Shown here piece after piece: positions 16,524-25,443 of a stretch of DNA of 64,000 nt (position 1 is its first letter; every line of letters begins with the position of its first letter). Origin of the DNA: Pseudomonadales bacterium. GTDB lineage: Bacteria; Pseudomonadota; Gammaproteobacteria; Pseudomonadales; Azotimanducaceae. The stretch lies in the NCBI GenBank assembly GCA_028285415.1, contig JANQPF010000023.1, positions 186,001 to 250,000 of the forward strand, given 5' to 3'. The notes beneath the pieces are model-generated. The model saw only the letters and a list, made by a program, of their open reading frames with translations. It did no database searches and was not told where the DNA came from. A program made the position numbers and the translations under genes.

Positions 16524-16940
16524 TTGAGCTATACCAAACCCATCCCCAGACAGGGGACACATACGAAGCCATTCTGGGAGGGAGCCAGGGCCGGCAAGCT
16601 GATGCTGCCGAAGTGCGAAGACTGCGGCCGTGTACACTGGTACCCGCGCCACATCTGTCCGAACTGCCATTCGACGAACCTGTCCTGGATCGAGGCCAGC
16701 GGCGAAGGCACGATCTACACCTACGCGGTACAGCATCTGACGTTCGGTCCCTGGAAGGAGGAAGCCCCTTACGTCACCGCATACATCGATCTCAAAGAAG
16801 GTGAACGCATGCTGACGGTGCTGCGCGGCGTCGATCCCGAAAAGCCGGAAGAGATCAAAATCGGCGCGAGGGTGCAGGTAGAGTTCGAGCCCGCCGACGA
16901 TGACACCCACATTCCGTTCTTCCGCGTCGTGGAGGAATAG
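16524..16940 (+). CDS. Zn-ribbon OB-fold protein (DUF35/ChsH2 type)
   Basis: A 138-residue acyl-CoA-binding-type accessory protein. The N-terminal helix holds KPFWEGARAGKLMLPKC, then a four-cysteine zinc ribbon (CEDC and CPNC, residues about 30-50), then an OB fold starting GEGTIYTYAVQH. I choose the TTG at 16524 because GGGGAAGATC lies upstream and the protein then has the usual family length; the ATG at 16464 would add an unrelated tail. It sits two bases ahead of a thiolase-like gene, and DUF35-thiolase pairs are known to form complexes, as ChsH2-Ltp2 does in steroid side-chain cleavage. A partner role to that thiolase is therefore likely. Confidence 0.85.
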   Translation: MSYTKPIPRQGTHTKPFWEGARAGKLMLPKCEDCGRVHWYPRHICPNCHSTNLSWIEASGEGTIYTYAVQHLTFGPWKEEAPYVTAYIDLKEGERMLTVLRGVDPEKPEEIKIGARVQVEFEPADDDTHIPFFRVVEE

Positions 16941-16942
16941 GT

Positions 16943-18154
16943 ATGCCCGGTTCACTATATAAAGCCGCCGCCATTGCGGGCGCCGCCGAGGCGAACGAGA
17001 TCGGTTTTCTCAAAGAGCCGGTCACCTCTCTACAGCTGCACATCGAGGCGATCAAAAACCTCAGCGATCAGACCGGCATTCCCATCAGCAGAATTGACGG
17101 CGTCTTTTCGACAGGGTGGTCAACCGAGCTCTGTGAACATCTCGGTATCACGCCGAAGTACATCGACACAACCGCGGTGGGCGGCTGTTCGTTCGAGATG
17201 CACGTGCACCACGCGCTTGCCGCCATTTACGCCGGCATCATCGACATTGCGCTCGTCAGCCACGGAGAAAACGGCCACTCGGCCAATCAGCTGGGCGGAC
17301 GCGGCGTAGGCAACTATGCGGCAGGCGCTGGACAGCAATCCCCGGCATTCGAGATGAGCATGGCCTATGGCCTCGGTTCCGCCCCGTCCAACTACGCCCA
17401 CGCCATGGTGCGGCATATGCACCGTTACGGCACGTCACGCGAAGATTATGCGCATATCGCCAAGGTCAGCCGCGACTGGGCGACGCTGAATCCACGGGCG
17501 GCAATGTACTCGAAGGAGAAGCACCCGTTCGGCGGACCCATCACGGCTGAGCAGGTGGAGGAATCCCGCGTCATCACCTGGCCGCTAACGATTCTGCACT
17601 GCTGCATGGTGACCGACCATGGCGGCGCCGTGTTTGTCGTCAGCCCCAAAGTAGCGGCCGGACTCAAAACAAAACCTGTCTGGATAGCCGGTGCCGGTGA
17701 ATCCATGAGCCACGGCAATATGCTGCAGATGGAGGACTTTACGAAAACGTCTGCACGTCACTCCGCCGAGGCGGCCTACACGATGGCGGGCCTGGGCCCG
17801 GCAGACATGGAAATGGCGATGGTCTACGACTCATTCACCATCACCGCCGCCATGACGATAGAAATGCTGGGGCTTGCCGCTCCGGGTGAAGGGCATCTGC
17901 CCTGGAAAGATGGCCGCGCGGCACCCGGCGGGGCTTTCCCGATCAATACGAACGGCGGAGGATTGTCCTTTAACCACAGCGGCATGTATGGCATGCCGCT
18001 CCTGATAGAAGCTTACCGTCAGCTGTCGGGCACCGCTGAAGACGGCGTGCACGGCGACCCGGGGAAACAGACAAGCGCACGCACCTGCGTCGTGAACGGC
18101 ACGGGCGGCAGTTTGTCGACCACCGGCACGCTGGTGCTGATTGCCGACGACTAA
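16943..18154 (+). CDS. Thiolase-family protein (SCP-x/Ltp type)
   Basis: A 403-residue thiolase-fold protein of the lipid-transfer or SCP-x branch. It has VGGCSFEMHVHHAL, with Cys in the position of the thiolase nucleophile, AMAYGLG-type helices and NTNGGGLSFNHSGMYGM followed by CVVNGTGGSLSTTGTL near the C-terminus. This branch includes retro-aldolases and thiolases acting on branched or steroid side-chain CoA esters. The preceding DUF35 gene is two bases away and the molybdenum hydroxylase gene follows 18 bases later, so all three form an operon. Whether it does thiolysis or aldol cleavage needs a close comparison with Ltp2. Confidence 0.85.
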   Translation: MPGSLYKAAAIAGAAEANEIGFLKEPVTSLQLHIEAIKNLSDQTGIPISRIDGVFSTGWSTELCEHLGITPKYIDTTAVGGCSFEMHVHHALAAIYAGIIDIALVSHGENGHSANQLGGRGVGNYAAGAGQQSPAFEMSMAYGLGSAPSNYAHAMVRHMHRYGTSREDYAHIAKVSRDWATLNPRAAMYSKEKHPFGGPITAEQVEESRVITWPLTILHCCMVTDHGGAVFVVSPKVAAGLKTKPVWIAGAGESMSHGNMLQMEDFTKTSARHSAEAAYTMAGLGPADMEMAMVYDSFTITAAMTIEMLGLAAPGEGHLPWKDGRAAPGGAFPINTNGGGLSFNHSGMYGMPLLIEAYRQLSGTAEDGVHGDPGKQTSARTCVVNGTGGSLSTTGTLVLIADD

Positions 18155-18172
18155 CCACAGAGGGAACACAAC

Positions 18173-20398
18173 TTGAGCGAAGCACAGGATCTTCACTACA
18201 TCGGCACGCGGCCCGTCCGCCCGGATGGCGTCGAAAAGGTCACCGGCAAGGCCAACTACGGCGCCGACGAGAACCGTCCGGGGCTCATCCACGGTGTCGT
18301 CGTCAGAAGCCCCCACGCGCACGCGCGGGTCACCGGCATCAACACCGGTCCGGCGCTCGAGATGGACGGCGTTTTTGCGGTGATTACGGCTGCAGACTTC
18401 CCGAGCCGCGACGGGATTTCGGTCGGCAGAAAACGTTTCTTCGAAAACATCATTGCCTCTGACAAGGTGCTCTACCAGGGCCAGCCGGTTGCCGCCATCG
18501 CCGCATCGACTCTGGAGCTTGCAAAAGCGGCGGCCGAGCAGCTGCAGATAGACTACGAACCGCTGCCCGCCGTCTTCGACATGCGCGAAGCCCTCTCCTC
18601 CCAGGCACCGGTGCTCCACGACGACATGATCACCGGGGAGGCCACCGAACCCTCCAACGTCGCCGCCACCACGGCAATCACCAAGGGGGACGTCGCAGCC
18701 GGCTTCGCCGAGGCGGACATTGTCGTCGAGCGCACCTTCACGACAGCCATGGTCCACCAGGGCTACATCGAACCGCACGCCTGCACCGCCGACTTCAACG
18801 TCGACGGACGCGCAACGATCTGGTGCTCGTCGCAGGGACACTTCGGTATCCGCGACATGGCCGCACTGGCCCTCGGCTGGGATACCGGCGACATTCGCGT
18901 GGTCCCACAGGAGATCGGCGGCGGCTTCGGCGGCAAAACCATCGTGTACCTCGAGCCGCTGGCGCTGAAGCTCTCCGAAAAAGCCGGTCGGCCCGTGAAA
19001 ATGGTCATGAGCCGCGAAGACGTCTTTCGCGCAACGGGACCGGCCCCCGGCACCATTAATCGGATCAAGATCGGGGCAAAGAGCGACGGCACCATCACCG
19101 CGATGTACGCGGACCTGCTCTACGAGGCCGGCGCGTTCCCGGGCAGCCCACTCGGTGCCGGAGGCATGTGCATCTTTGCGCCTTACGAGGTGGAGAACGT
19201 ACAAGTTGAAGGCGAAGAAGTTGTCGTCAACAAACCGCGGGTGGCAGCCTATCGCGCGCCCGGCGCTCCGCAATCAATGTATGCCGGCGAGTCGGTGCTC
19301 GATGAGATTGCCCAGAAGCTCAACATGGATCCCATCGATTTCAGGCTGAAAAACGCGGCGAAGAAAGGCACCAGCGCCGCCTACGGGCCGCGCTTCAAGG
19401 ACATCGGCTTCGTGGAATGTCTGGAAGCCGCCAAAGCACACCCCAATTATCAGGCCAGGCTGGAGGCCAACCAGGGCCGCGGCGTTGCGGCGGGTTTCTG
19501 GTTCAACGCAGGCAACAACTCCAGCGCCGAGGTGCACGTCGCGGAATCCGGCATGATTCAGATCGTCGAAGGCAGCCCCGACATCGGCGGCAGCCGCGCC
19601 TCCATGGCGCTCATGGCGGCGGAAACGCTGCAGGTACCTTACGAGCGCATACGGGTGCGTGTTGGCGATACCGACAGCACGGGTTTCTGCAACACCACCG
19701 GGGGCAGTCGCACCACGTTTGCCACGGGGATGGCGGTGATCAACGCCTGCGAAGACGTGGTTTACCAGCTGCGTCAACGCGCGGCGCTCACGTGGGGTGT
19801 GGACGTCGAGCAGGTCGAGTGGGTTGACGGCGAAGCGCGGCCGCTGCCCGGCGTCAACATCGACGCAGAGCCGCTGAAGCTTGCCAAGCTCGCGCGCGCC
19901 TTCCCGAAAACCGGCGGACCAATCTCAGCACGCGCGTCGTTGAATGCCCAGGGTCCCGGCCCGTCCTTCTCCGTCAACTTCTGCGACGTCGAGGTGGATC
20001 CCGATACGGGCCATACAAAGGTGCTCCGCTTCACGGCTATCCAGGATGCCGGGCGCGCAATTCATCCCGACTACGTCGAGGGCCAGATGCAGGGTGGCGC
20101 GGTGCAGGGCATCGGCTGGGCGCTGAACGAGGAATACGTCTTCGACGACAACGGCACCCTGGAAAATCCAGGATTTCTGGACTATCGCATTCCGGTGGCG
20201 TCGGATCTGCCGATGATCGATACCCAGATCATCGAGATCGCCAACGACACCCACCCCTACGGCGTACGCGGTGTGGGAGAAACGCCGATCGTGGCGCCAC
20301 TGGCCGCAGTGGGCAACGCGGTCAGCCGCGCCATTGGCAAACGTCTGGATGAGCTGCCGATGTCACCGCCGAAGGTGCTGGCCGCCATCGAATCGTAG
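18173..20398 (+). CDS. Molybdopterin-binding subunit of a xanthine dehydrogenase-family hydroxylase
   Basis: A 741-residue catalytic subunit of the molybdenum hydroxylase family, which hydroxylates carbon with water as oxygen source. It has the two expected domains: GKANYGAD and SPHAHARV at the start, IGGGFGGKT (molybdopterin contact) in the middle, AYRAPGAPQSMYAGES, and the catalytic glutamate Glu703 in GVRGVGETP near the end. The 2Fe-2S and FAD subunits that normally complete the enzyme are not adjacent, so the partners must be elsewhere or the subunit works alone. A TTG start at 18173 follows AGAGGGAAC. It is the third gene after DUF35 and the thiolase-like gene and ends one base from the convergent TetR gene. 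Confidence 0.9.
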   Translation: MSEAQDLHYIGTRPVRPDGVEKVTGKANYGADENRPGLIHGVVVRSPHAHARVTGINTGPALEMDGVFAVITAADFPSRDGISVGRKRFFENIIASDKVLYQGQPVAAIAASTLELAKAAAEQLQIDYEPLPAVFDMREALSSQAPVLHDDMITGEATEPSNVAATTAITKGDVAAGFAEADIVVERTFTTAMVHQGYIEPHACTADFNVDGRATIWCSSQGHFGIRDMAALALGWDTGDIRVVPQEIGGGFGGKTIVYLEPLALKLSEKAGRPVKMVMSREDVFRATGPAPGTINRIKIGAKSDGTITAMYADLLYEAGAFPGSPLGAGGMCIFAPYEVENVQVEGEEVVVNKPRVAAYRAPGAPQSMYAGESVLDEIAQKLNMDPIDFRLKNAAKKGTSAAYGPRFKDIGFVECLEAAKAHPNYQARLEANQGRGVAAGFWFNAGNNSSAEVHVAESGMIQIVEGSPDIGGSRASMALMAAETLQVPYERIRVRVGDTDSTGFCNTTGGSRTTFATGMAVINACEDVVYQLRQRAALTWGVDVEQVEWVDGEARPLPGVNIDAEPLKLAKLARAFPKTGGPISARASLNAQGPGPSFSVNFCDVEVDPDTGHTKVLRFTAIQDAGRAIHPDYVEGQMQGGAVQGIGWALNEEYVFDDNGTLENPGFLDYRIPVASDLPMIDTQIIEIANDTHPYGVRGVGETPIVAPLAAVGNAVSRAIGKRLDELPMSPPKVLAAIES

Positions 20399-21025
20399 TC
20401 AGGCGGAGTGCAGGAACAGGCGCTTGAAGGTGTCGATGATTTCGCGAAACTCCGCGTGACTCGTACGCTTGTCTGTCAAACGCGCGATAGCCAGCATGAG
20501 CACCCCGGCGAGAAGATCTCCTGCAACGTGCACGTTGACGTCACCCGGCAGCTCTCCCGCATCCACGGCGCTGCGGACAACGTCGCGGAAAACGTCGTCG
20601 ACGTGCTGCTGGGCATCGATGATGGCGCGAAACCGCGTCGGCGCCTGACCCGCTTCCATCTGCGCAACACCACCCAGTCGCTGTAGTACCGCGTCGTCGC
20701 GATAGAGCTCCGTGGCAATCTCGAGCACGGCGACCACCCGGTCTTCCCAGCTTCCCTCCATCTCCACGGCGCGTGCAAAACCCCTGGAGATGTTGTCGTA
20801 CATGTCGGTCACGGTTGCAACGAAGAGTTCGTCTTTGGAACTGAAATGATTGTAGATGGACGGTGCGGTGAGCCCGGCGGCACCCGCAACGTCAGCCATA
20901 GTCACGCCAGCCAGGCCATTTTTTGCGAAGAGCTTGGCGGCAATCTGCAGAAGCCGCGCACGGGTTTTTGCGCCGGAGGACCCCTCCGGACGCCCGAGCG
21001 TGCGAGTGGCTGAAGCTTCGCTCAC
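20399..21025 (-). CDS. TetR-family regulator
   Basis: A 208-residue repressor. A helix-turn-helix at about residues 25-65 (RLLQIAAKLFAKNGLAGVTMADVAG, quoted only in part, then SIYNHFSSKDEL) is followed by an all-helical ligand domain with a C-terminal TetR_C-like region. I begin at the GTG at 21025: it lies five bases after the stop of the Rieske gene and keeps the HTH in its usual place, whereas the longer reading adds 51 arginine-rich residues read from inside the Rieske gene. Being in one operon with the oxygenase it is likely to control that operon, probably at the palindrome 22246-22269. Confidence 0.85.
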   Translation of the reverse strand: MSEASATRTLGRPEGSSGAKTRARLLQIAAKLFAKNGLAGVTMADVAGAAGLTAPSIYNHFSSKDELFVATVTDMYDNISRGFARAVEMEGSWEDRVVAVLEIATELYRDDAVLQRLGGVAQMEAGQAPTRFRAIIDAQQHVDDVFRDVVRSAVDAGELPGDVNVHVAGDLLAGVLMLAIARLTDKRTSHAEFREIIDTFKRLFLHSA

Positions 21026-21029
21026 CCGC

Positions 21030-22211
21030 CTAGCCGGTCTGAAAGAGTTTCGGCAGGTCCGTATCCGGCGTCTCGAGGATGGTATCGACCCATTTGTGGA
21101 ACAGCTGGCCGCCGCCTTCGTTCTGACCAAACAGCACGTGGCTGCGCGCGCCGACGTCGAGGTTTTTCTGCAGCGCAATGCCGGTGGCGTAATCTTCCTC
21201 CGCGACGACGTACTTCAGAAACGCAAACTGCTCGTCAGCCTCTTTCCTGAGCGCTTCGGTATCCGGCTCTTTCTCCATCAGGAAAATCTGATTCGTATAA
21301 GAGGTTTCCGGTGTATCTCCCGGAAACAATTGAGAAATCATGACAGAACGACCCCCACCGGCGAAGCTCGCGATGGAGATGTGCGGGAATATGGTCCAGA
21401 CCCCGGCGACGAGCTTTTCCGTGGGCCACTCCGCTTCCGGCAGGCCTTCGTATTCCTCCCAGCTCGTATCCGGGCGGCCGAGGTGCGTGTGCGGTCCCCA
21501 GCTGTAGTAGTTCGCCTTGTTGCCAATCTCCGTGCCGAACGTCTCGCGGTGCAGAATGGGCAGGTGGTAGTAGTCGAGGTAGCCGTCGTAGGCGATCTTC
21601 CAGTTGGGCCCATCCACCCGCTGGGTGTGCTGATGGTGCCAGGTGTCGAAGCCGAACTCCCCGAGCAGCGAATCGTACCCCGAGAGAAAATCGTTGATGT
21701 CGAGCGTGCTGTCGGGATCGAGCGTCACCCAGATGAGCCCCGCCTTCTCGAGGCACGGCAGACTGATTAGACCGTACTCTGATTTGTCCAGCGCGCCGAA
21801 ATCGTCCTGGGAATAGACGGCCACGAGGTCACCGCCGGGACTGAAGGTCCAGGCGTGGTATGGACAGGTGAACTTGTGTGCAGAGCCGCAGCCTTCGCCA
21901 ACCAGCCGGGCGCCACGATGGCTGCACATGTTGACAAACGCCCTCACGGAACCTTCGCGATCTCGGGTTATGAGAACCTGCACGCCGGCAGCTTCCATGG
22001 CTTTGTAGTCTCCGGGATTGCGCAGCTCAGCTGTCGTGGCCAGCAGCAGCGGTATGCGGCGGAAGATGAGGCGCACCTCCCGTTCGAACCGGCCGGGTTC
22101 GTAGTAGTTTTCGACGGGTACTTTGAAGATCTCGTCGACCTTGTCCATGGTGCCGTTGCGACCATGCTCGAGATCTTTACGAGCCATCTCTATTAATTGC
22201 GCACGTGACAT
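21030..22211 (-). CDS. Rieske non-heme iron oxygenase, large subunit
   Basis: A 393-residue ring-hydroxylating oxygenase alpha subunit. The Rieske 2Fe-2S site is CSHRG (Cys96, His98) and CPYH (Cys116, His119). The mononuclear iron site is YLDYYHLPILH, the Asp-x2-His-x4-His motif. No beta subunit, ferredoxin or reductase lies next to it, so it is probably a homotrimeric type fed by a distant reductase. The ATG at 22211 has a strong GGAGGAAGG site; the longer reading from 22247 is unlikely. Downstream lies its TetR regulator. Such enzymes hydroxylate or demethylate aromatic or terpenoid rings; the substrate is not evident. Confidence 0.92.
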   Translation of the reverse strand: MSRAQLIEMARKDLEHGRNGTMDKVDEIFKVPVENYYEPGRFEREVRLIFRRIPLLLATTAELRNPGDYKAMEAAGVQVLITRDREGSVRAFVNMCSHRGARLVGEGCGSAHKFTCPYHAWTFSPGGDLVAVYSQDDFGALDKSEYGLISLPCLEKAGLIWVTLDPDSTLDINDFLSGYDSLLGEFGFDTWHHQHTQRVDGPNWKIAYDGYLDYYHLPILHRETFGTEIGNKANYYSWGPHTHLGRPDTSWEEYEGLPEAEWPTEKLVAGVWTIFPHISIASFAGGGRSVMISQLFPGDTPETSYTNQIFLMEKEPDTEALRKEADEQFAFLKYVVAEEDYATGIALQKNLDVGARSHVLFGQNEGGGQLFHKWVDTILETPDTDLPKLFQTG

Positions 22212-22245
22212 GCCGCCTTCCTCCAGGTGCTCGAACACTGCCGGC

Positions 22246-22269
22246 ATATTAATGAACGGTTGTTAATAT
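22246..22269. promoter_or_regulatory. Candidate TetR operator, 24-base palindrome
   Basis: Perfect 7-base arms ATATTAA and TTAATAT flank a 10-base spacer. It lies in the 187-base divergent region between the Rieske-TetR operon (start 22211) and the SDR-crotonase-carrier operon (start 22399), much AT-richer than its surroundings. The size and position fit a TetR-type site that could control both directions. The regulator gene at 20399-21025 is the obvious candidate; this is inference. Confidence 0.5.
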
Positions 22270-22398
22270 ATCAAACCAGCACCCGGGCATCCGCCCCGGT
22301 GACTGCAGCGTTTGCGGACGCTGCGGTCGTCCGACACCCCCGTTTGAATCAGCATCCGAGTTACCCTAGTCTGGAAGGCGCTTGCAGGGGAGGAAGAC

Positions 22399-23283
22399 AT
22401 GAGCGAATTCAAAGACAAAGTTGTGGTGATCACCGGCGCAGGCGGCGGTCTCGGCAAAGCCCATGCGCTGGAGTTTGCGCGACGCGGTGCCAGGGTGGTC
22501 GTCAACGATCTCGGCGGCAGCGGGGATGGCGTCGGCTCGAGCGACATGGCTGACGTTGTCGTCGAAGAAATCCGCGCCGAAGGCGGGACGGCCATCGCCA
22601 ACAAGGCAAGCGTATCAGACAAGGCCGGCGCGAAGTCCATCATCGATGATGCAGTTGCCGAGTTCGGCACCGTCGACATCCTCGTCAACAACGCCGGCAT
22701 TCTGCGTGACAAGAGCTTCAAGAAAATGCCGCTGGAGGACTGGGACATCGTCATGGACGTCCACCTGAACGGCACCGCCTACGTGACGCACGCCGCCTGG
22801 CCAATCATGTACGACAAAGGCTACGGCCGCATCGTCATGACAAGCTCAACATCAGGGATCTACGGCAACTTCGGACAGGCCAACTATGGTGCCGCGAAAA
22901 TGGGCATGCTCGGGCTCATCAACGTGCTGGCCATCGAAGGGGCCGGTAAAAACGTGCGGGTCAACGGTCTTGCCCCGGGTGCCGCTACACGGCTCATCGC
23001 CACCATACCCGGCCGTCAGGATCTCGATCCGGACAACCCCGACCCGGCAGCGCATCCCCGGTTGGTTACTCCGGCCGTGCTGCTCATGTGCGGTGAGGAT
23101 GCGCCCACCGGCAAAATCATCCAGGCGAGCGGCGGGCACTTTTCCATGTGCGCCATCTTCAACAACGCTGACGTGAATCTGGGCATAGATGCCAGCTACG
23201 AAGACCTGCTCGCTCGCAAAGACCAGCTGATGGACATGAGCACGGCGCAGGAAGGCTGGAATCGCCGACGCGGGGACAACTAA
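22399..23283 (+). CDS. SDR dehydrogenase, peroxisomal MFE-2-like (3R)-hydroxyacyl-CoA type
   Basis: A 294-residue short-chain dehydrogenase with an intact active site: GAGGGLGKAH cofactor loop, NNAGIL, Ser in TSSTSGIYG and Tyr-x3-Lys in NYGAAK. DLGGSGDGVGSS after the second strand, and the KSFKKMPLEDWD stretch, are marks of the (3R)-hydroxyacyl-CoA dehydrogenase domain of multifunctional enzyme 2 and its bacterial relatives. It likely oxidises a beta-hydroxyacyl-CoA in the cytoplasm. GGGGAGGAAG precedes the ATG. It begins a plus-strand run with a crotonase and a GPH carrier, 25 and 9 bases apart. Confidence 0.9.
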   Translation: MSEFKDKVVVITGAGGGLGKAHALEFARRGARVVVNDLGGSGDGVGSSDMADVVVEEIRAEGGTAIANKASVSDKAGAKSIIDDAVAEFGTVDILVNNAGILRDKSFKKMPLEDWDIVMDVHLNGTAYVTHAAWPIMYDKGYGRIVMTSSTSGIYGNFGQANYGAAKMGMLGLINVLAIEGAGKNVRVNGLAPGAATRLIATIPGRQDLDPDNPDPAAHPRLVTPAVLLMCGEDAPTGKIIQASGGHFSMCAIFNNADVNLGIDASYEDLLARKDQLMDMSTAQEGWNRRRGDN

Positions 23284-23308
23284 CGGCCAGGCGCAACTCG
23301 GGGGGAAC

Positions 23309-24103
23309 ATGAGCTACGAACACATTCTCTACAGCGTCGAAGACGGCGTTGCCACGGTGACGCTGAACCGGCCGGAGCGGCTGAACGCGCTGACACCCAC
23401 CATGCGGCGGGAGCTGCACGAAGCAGCGGTGGAAAGCGAAGACAACCCGGACGTTCGCGCCGTGGTCATTACCGGCGCCGGCCGGGGCTTCTGCTCCGGC
23501 GGCGACGTCAAAGCCATGCAGGAAGCCAACGAAAAGCGCCAGAGCAATCCGCTCGAAGAGCGTATGGCACCAATCCGCGACCGGGTTCTACTGGCCATTC
23601 ACCAGAGCAGCAAGCCCTATATTGCCGCTGTGAACGGACCCGCCGCCGGCGCAGGGTTCAGCATTGCACTGGGCTGCGACATCCGCGTTGCTGCAAGCAG
23701 CGCGCGCTTCGGCATGACGTTCTCGCGACGCGGCCTGCATCCCGACTGGGGCGGCACTTATTTCCTGCCGCGCATCGTTGGCACAGCCAAGGCGGCTGAG
23801 CTGATCTGGTCGGGCAACATGATCGAGGCTGACGAAGCGCTTGAGCTTGGTATCGTGTCCTATCTCACCGAGCCCGAAGATCTCATGGCGCGGGCGACGA
23901 CAATGGCACGGAACTTCGCTGCTGGACCGCCCATTGCCACCCGCATGGCCAAGCGAGCGATCAATCACAACATGGAGTGCAGCCTGCGCGAGGCGCTGGA
24001 ATTCGAGACGTTTGCCCAGAACATCTGCGCGGGTACCGCGGATGCGAAAGAAGGGATCAAGGCGTTCAACGAAAAGCGCGAGCCTGTCTTCACTGGAGAG
24101 TAA
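23309..24103 (+). CDS. Crotonase-family isomerase/hydratase, PaaG-like
   Basis: A 264-residue enoyl-CoA hydratase/isomerase family protein. The oxyanion-hole segments are CSGGDVKAM and GPAAGAGFSIALGCDIRVA. The two catalytic glutamates of true hydratases are replaced (Ser in GFSIAL, Arg in FSRRGL), but GLHPDWGGTYFLPR keeps the aspartate used by PaaG-type isomerases. I therefore favour double-bond isomerisation or another crotonase reaction over plain hydration. It lies 25 bases after the MFE-2-like dehydrogenase gene, so both act on a shared acyl-CoA path. GGGGGAAC precedes the ATG. Confidence 0.85.
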   Translation: MSYEHILYSVEDGVATVTLNRPERLNALTPTMRRELHEAAVESEDNPDVRAVVITGAGRGFCSGGDVKAMQEANEKRQSNPLEERMAPIRDRVLLAIHQSSKPYIAAVNGPAAGAGFSIALGCDIRVAASSARFGMTFSRRGLHPDWGGTYFLPRIVGTAKAAELIWSGNMIEADEALELGIVSYLTEPEDLMARATTMARNFAAGPPIATRMAKRAINHNMECSLREALEFETFAQNICAGTADAKEGIKAFNEKREPVFTGE

Positions 24104-24112
24104 CCAACCCGC

Positions 24113-25441
24113 ATGCAGTCCAACCTGTCCACAAAGGTTCTGGCCAGCTACTCCGGAATTGCCGTGCCGCTGGCTGCGATGGCCATGCCTATCGCGGTGT
24201 ATCTACCGCCCTTCTACGGTGAGGGTCTAGGACTCAGCCTGACAACGGTAGGTCTCGTTTTCACGCTGGCACGCATCTGGGACGTCGTTACGGATCCGAT
24301 CATGGGCAGTCTGATCGACCGTTTCGATACGCGATGGGGGCGGCGCAAGCACTGGATAGCCATTTCGATTCCCATCCTGCTCGTGTCGGTATACATGGTG
24401 TTTCTGCCGAATCCGGAAAACGTGACGACGCTGTACCTCGGCTTCTGGCTGCTGCTGCTCTACATCGGCTACACGATGCTTTCCATTGCCCATCAATCAT
24501 GGGGAGCAGAACTGACCGAAAGCTACGATGACCGTTCACGCCTTTACGGCTGGCGCGAAGTGTTCGTCATCGGCGGAATGGCGCTCGTGCTTGCGCTCCC
24601 CGCCATGGTGGAGCTGGCCGGCAACGGTGATCAGGCGGTAAAGGTGGCGAGCATGGGGCTGTTCTGCCTGATCCTCTTCCCGCTGACGGCTATCCCGACC
24701 CTGCTTTACGTCCCGGATGGCCGAGGCGGCGGGCAAATGTCGGTCGACTGGTTTGCCGCAGTGAAGATGGTGGTCACCAACCCGACGCTGTGGCGGCTGC
24801 TGCTGGCGGATCTGACGACCGGGTTTGCGTCGACCGCGTCGGGATCGCTCTACATCTTTTTCGCCACCTATGTCTTCGAGCTTGCCGAGCATGCATCGTT
24901 GGCACTTCTGTTTTACTTTCTCGCCGGATTTGCAGCGATGCCGCTCTGGCTGAAGCTTGCGTACCGCATCGGCAAAGACAACGCCATCAAAGTGTCCATC
25001 GTGTACGGCGTGACGCTGAAGATAGGGCTCTTCTTCGTCGCCGAGCCCGGCAACGTTGCCCTGCTCTGGGGTTATACGCTGATGTACGGCGTTGCGTTCG
25101 GGGCGGCGCCAACCCTGCTGCGCTCGATGATGGCAGACATCACGGACGTCGACGAGCTCAATACGGGCAAAAAACGCGCCGGGCTTTTCTTTGCGCTGCT
25201 GACGACCACCAACAAGCTCGGCAGTGCCCTTGCCGTCGGCGTTGTCCTCGCACTCGTCGAAAACCTGTACGGCTTTCAGCCTGGCAGCAGCAATTCGGCG
25301 GGTGCCATCGACGGACTGCTGTTCATCTATTGCGCATCACCGGCGGTAGCCTTGATGCTGGCGTACCTGCCGCTCATCCGATATCCCCTGAATCGGGAAA
25401 AACACGACGAGATTCGCGCCGCGCTAGCCGCCCGGGCTTGA
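24113..25441 (+). CDS. GPH-type (sugar:cation symporter family) MFS carrier
   Basis: A 442-residue twelve-helix carrier. DVVTDPIMGSLIDRFDTRWGRRKHWI, quoted here in part, contains the helix 2-3 hallmark of the glycoside-pentoside-hexuronide:cation symporter family (DPIMG, then RWGRRKHW). Related proteins in degradative gene clusters often carry non-sugar substrates. It lies nine bases after the crotonase stop and ends the SDR-crotonase-carrier operon; the next gene on the opposite strand begins two bases beyond its stop. Confidence 0.88.
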   Translation: MQSNLSTKVLASYSGIAVPLAAMAMPIAVYLPPFYGEGLGLSLTTVGLVFTLARIWDVVTDPIMGSLIDRFDTRWGRRKHWIAISIPILLVSVYMVFLPNPENVTTLYLGFWLLLLYIGYTMLSIAHQSWGAELTESYDDRSRLYGWREVFVIGGMALVLALPAMVELAGNGDQAVKVASMGLFCLILFPLTAIPTLLYVPDGRGGGQMSVDWFAAVKMVVTNPTLWRLLLADLTTGFASTASGSLYIFFATYVFELAEHASLALLFYFLAGFAAMPLWLKLAYRIGKDNAIKVSIVYGVTLKIGLFFVAEPGNVALLWGYTLMYGVAFGAAPTLLRSMMADITDVDELNTGKKRAGLFFALLTTTNKLGSALAVGVVLALVENLYGFQPGSSNSAGAIDGLLFIYCASPAVALMLAYLPLIRYPLNREKHDEIRAALAARA

Positions 25442-25443
25442 CA

